Shown here: positions 62,754 to 64,000 of the stretch, one piece after another | Position numbering within the stretch: position 1 is the stretch's first letter | Layout: each line of letters opens with the position of its first letter | Source of the DNA: Poriferisodalis sp022821985 | Lineage (GTDB): Bacteria > Actinomycetota > Acidimicrobiia > Acidimicrobiales > Poriferisodalaceae | Direction: 5' to 3' | Length of the DNA stretch: 64,000 bases | NCBI RefSeq assembly: GCF_965219595.1 | Contig: NZ_OZ244781.1 | Span: 3,472,001 to 3,536,000 of the forward strand | Program-made: the position numbers and the translations under genes | Notes under the pieces: model-generated | The model's database searches: none | Told to the model about the DNA's origin: nothing | What the model saw: the letters and a program-made list of their open reading frames with translations, nothing else

Positions 62754-63434
62754 TCAGCGCCCCAGCACCGGCTGGGCCTCCACCACTCGCATCGACACGG
62801 GTGTCGGCACCACGACGGGCCCCACGGTGCCTGCGAGCCCGGTGTTCGATGTCCAGCGCACTGTCCAGACCGTCTGCACGATGCCGCGGAAACGGCCGGT
62901 CAGCCCTGCAGTGGAGGCACGCTGGAAGACGTGACTGCACAGCGAGCGAGTGCCGGGCACCAGCCAGGGCAGGCCGGGACCTGGGCACGACACCAGCGGT
63001 GAACCATCACCGGGAACCATCTGCAGGGTCACCGGCGTAGCGACGAGGGTGACCACGACCTTCCCAGCGGCGACGACGCGCACGATGGGCCGCCAGCTCG
63101 CAGCCGACACCCAGAACCACGTATCGATGCCGACCAGCGTGCGGACTCGTTGTGCCGGCGGTGCGAAGAACGGCACCGGGCGCGGGAACGACAGCGACGA
63201 CAGGCCCAAGTTGGCGGCCTTGCCGACGCGCTCGGCCTTGTGGGCAGGATCCCGGCTGTCCACCTCGATGCGCAGGTCTCGCAGCACGGGATCTCGTGCT
63301 GGTGGCCGCTCAGGTAGCGCTGAACTGCCGCCCCGCAGTGACAGGGCGGGCCCCGCCGACGCCGCCGGTGCGATGGAAAGGCTCAGCAGGCCCAAGCTTG
63401 TGCCCAGCATGATGAATTTTGTGATATTTCGCAT
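62754..63434 (-). CDS. Secreted protein of unknown function (actinobacterial PKD-like type)
   Basis: Protein of 226 residues with a clear signal peptide (FIMLGTSLGLLSLSIAPAASA, cleavage near residue 27). The mature part has TLVGIDTWFWV, VVVTLVATPVTLQMVPGDG and SPLVSCPGPGLPWL, resembling exported actinobacterial proteins often found with Flp-pilus or TadE-like genes, where a WFWV and a PGDG-x-C-PG segment recur. Role unknown; no pilus genes are in view. The ATG at 63434 is the start. Confidence 0.75.
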   Translation of the reverse strand: MRNITKFIMLGTSLGLLSLSIAPAASAGPALSLRGGSSALPERPPARDPVLRDLRIEVDSRDPAHKAERVGKAANLGLSSLSFPRPVPFFAPPAQRVRTLVGIDTWFWVSAASWRPIVRVVAAGKVVVTLVATPVTLQMVPGDGSPLVSCPGPGLPWLVPGTRSLCSHVFQRASTAGLTGRFRGIVQTVWTVRWTSNTGLAGTVGPVVVPTPVSMRVVEAQPVLGR

Positions 63435-63601
63435 GTGCCTACCGTCGTGCTGCAGCACGCGGCGAGCAAGCGATTTTTGACGTACCGGCGCAGGCAGGCA
63501 GCAGCCGGATGCGGCGAACTAGGTTGCCTGCACCGTTCAACACAAGCGTGGCCAGCACGAGCCCGGCCACCACCAACTTGTCAGTGCAGGAGGTCCGGCA
63601 C

Positions 63602-64000
63602 ATGGCCGCGGACGATTTCGCCTACGCCACGACTATGGAGACTGCGGCCGCCATCGCCGCAGGCGACGTCTCCTCTAGGGAACTGCTCGAAGCGGCCCTC
63701 GCACGGGTGGACCGTCTCGACGGTCCCATCAACGCCGTGGTGGCACTCGATGCCGAGCGCGCACGGGCCGCTGCCGATGCGGCAGACGCAGCAGTGGCCC
63801 GCGGAGACGAGCTGGGGCCGCTGCACGGCGTTCCCGTCACCATCAAGGACTCGTTCCAGACCGAGGGACTAGTCACCACCTCCGGCGCGCCGGCACTCGC
63901 CGACTTCGTGCCTGAGCGCGACGCCGATCCCGTCGCTCGCTACAAGGCTGCGGGGGCGGTGGTGTTCGCCAAGACCAACCTGCCGCTGTTCGCAGGCGAC
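63602..64000 (+). CDS. Amidase signature enzyme, N-terminal part (runs off the window)
   Basis: The visible 133 codons are the start of an amidase/GatA-type hydrolase. ELLEAALARVDRLDGPINAVVALD and DELGPLHGVPVTIKDSF include the catalytic Lys of the Ser-cisSer-Lys triad (near residue 84). KAAGAVVFAKTNLPLF follows; the serines lie beyond the window. An AGGAGG about seven bases upstream supports the ATG at 63602. It could be a stand-alone amidase or GatA-like; context gives no decision. Confidence 0.9.
   Translation, partial: MAADDFAYATTMETAAAIAAGDVSSRELLEAALARVDRLDGPINAVVALDAERARAAADAADAAVARGDELGPLHGVPVTIKDSFQTEGLVTTSGAPALADFVPERDADPVARYKAAGAVVFAKTNLPLFAGD

Overview
This 64 kb window is high-GC DNA with actinobacterial gene content: a class II DAHP synthase, an F420-type luciferase-like oxidoreductase, a DUF3048 lipoprotein, an rplU-rpmA-obgE-proB-proA order, and paired radical-SAM/DUF2344 genes beside an RNase E/G gene. 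Many genes start with GTG and many start/stop codons overlap. CaiB-type CoA transferases, a DmdA-like demethylase and a UGA-containing GrdB/PrdB-like gene suggest an aerobic, possibly marine, actinomycete of the Acidimicrobiia type. That placement is inference; no rRNA is present.

Layout. 0-6 kb: the start of a CoA transferase, an N-acyl-D-amino-acid deacylase-type amidohydrolase, two envelope-polysaccharide genes, a decayed membrane glycosyltransferase and galE. 6-15 kb: a DUF3048 lipoprotein, rsfS/nadD, a sigma-70 factor with a structured leader, a class II DAHP synthase, and a MoxR/VWA pair. 13.5-32 kb: a long minus-strand run, clpX-folC-ndk-mreB-mreC-mreD-mrdA-rodA-radicalSAM-DUF2344-rne-rplU-rpmA-obgE-proB-proA, joining proteolysis, folate, cell shape, RNA decay, ribosome and proline genes. 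32-34.5 kb: tig-clpP diverge from clpX, followed by a tRNA-Gly with a broken tandem copy. 34.5-39 kb: a DmdA-like gene, an SDR, a VOC protein and a methylmalonate-semialdehyde dehydrogenase. 39-50 kb: mixed redox genes, a UvrD-type helicase, folE, tRNAs, a selenoprotein gene, carbonic anhydrase and two AhpD-like proteins. 51-55 kb: an accessory patch with a Vsr endonuclease, an unknown gene, an HNH nuclease and an intact ISL3-family insertion sequence that split a small cysteine-rich gene. 55-64 kb: alanine dehydrogenase, an acyl-CoA ligase, a quinone-oxidoreductase-like enzyme, a 2-oxoglutarate/Fe(II) oxygenase-like enzyme, a two-domain CoA transferase, a secreted protein and the start of an amidase.

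The most notable observation is the gene at 46491-47486. It reads through an in-frame TGA at residue 170 in a U-P-V-C context, and an 8-bp hairpin with a GGG loop lies where a bacterial SECIS is expected. Conventional gene calling would split it into two fragments. Other items worth attention are the exactly delimited insertion sequence with the disrupted gene reconstructed across it, a 33-bp hairpin-forming tandem repeat inside the 3' end of mrdA, the tRNA-Gly partial duplication, and several perfect palindromes beside clpX, tig, DUF2344 and the sigma factor gene.
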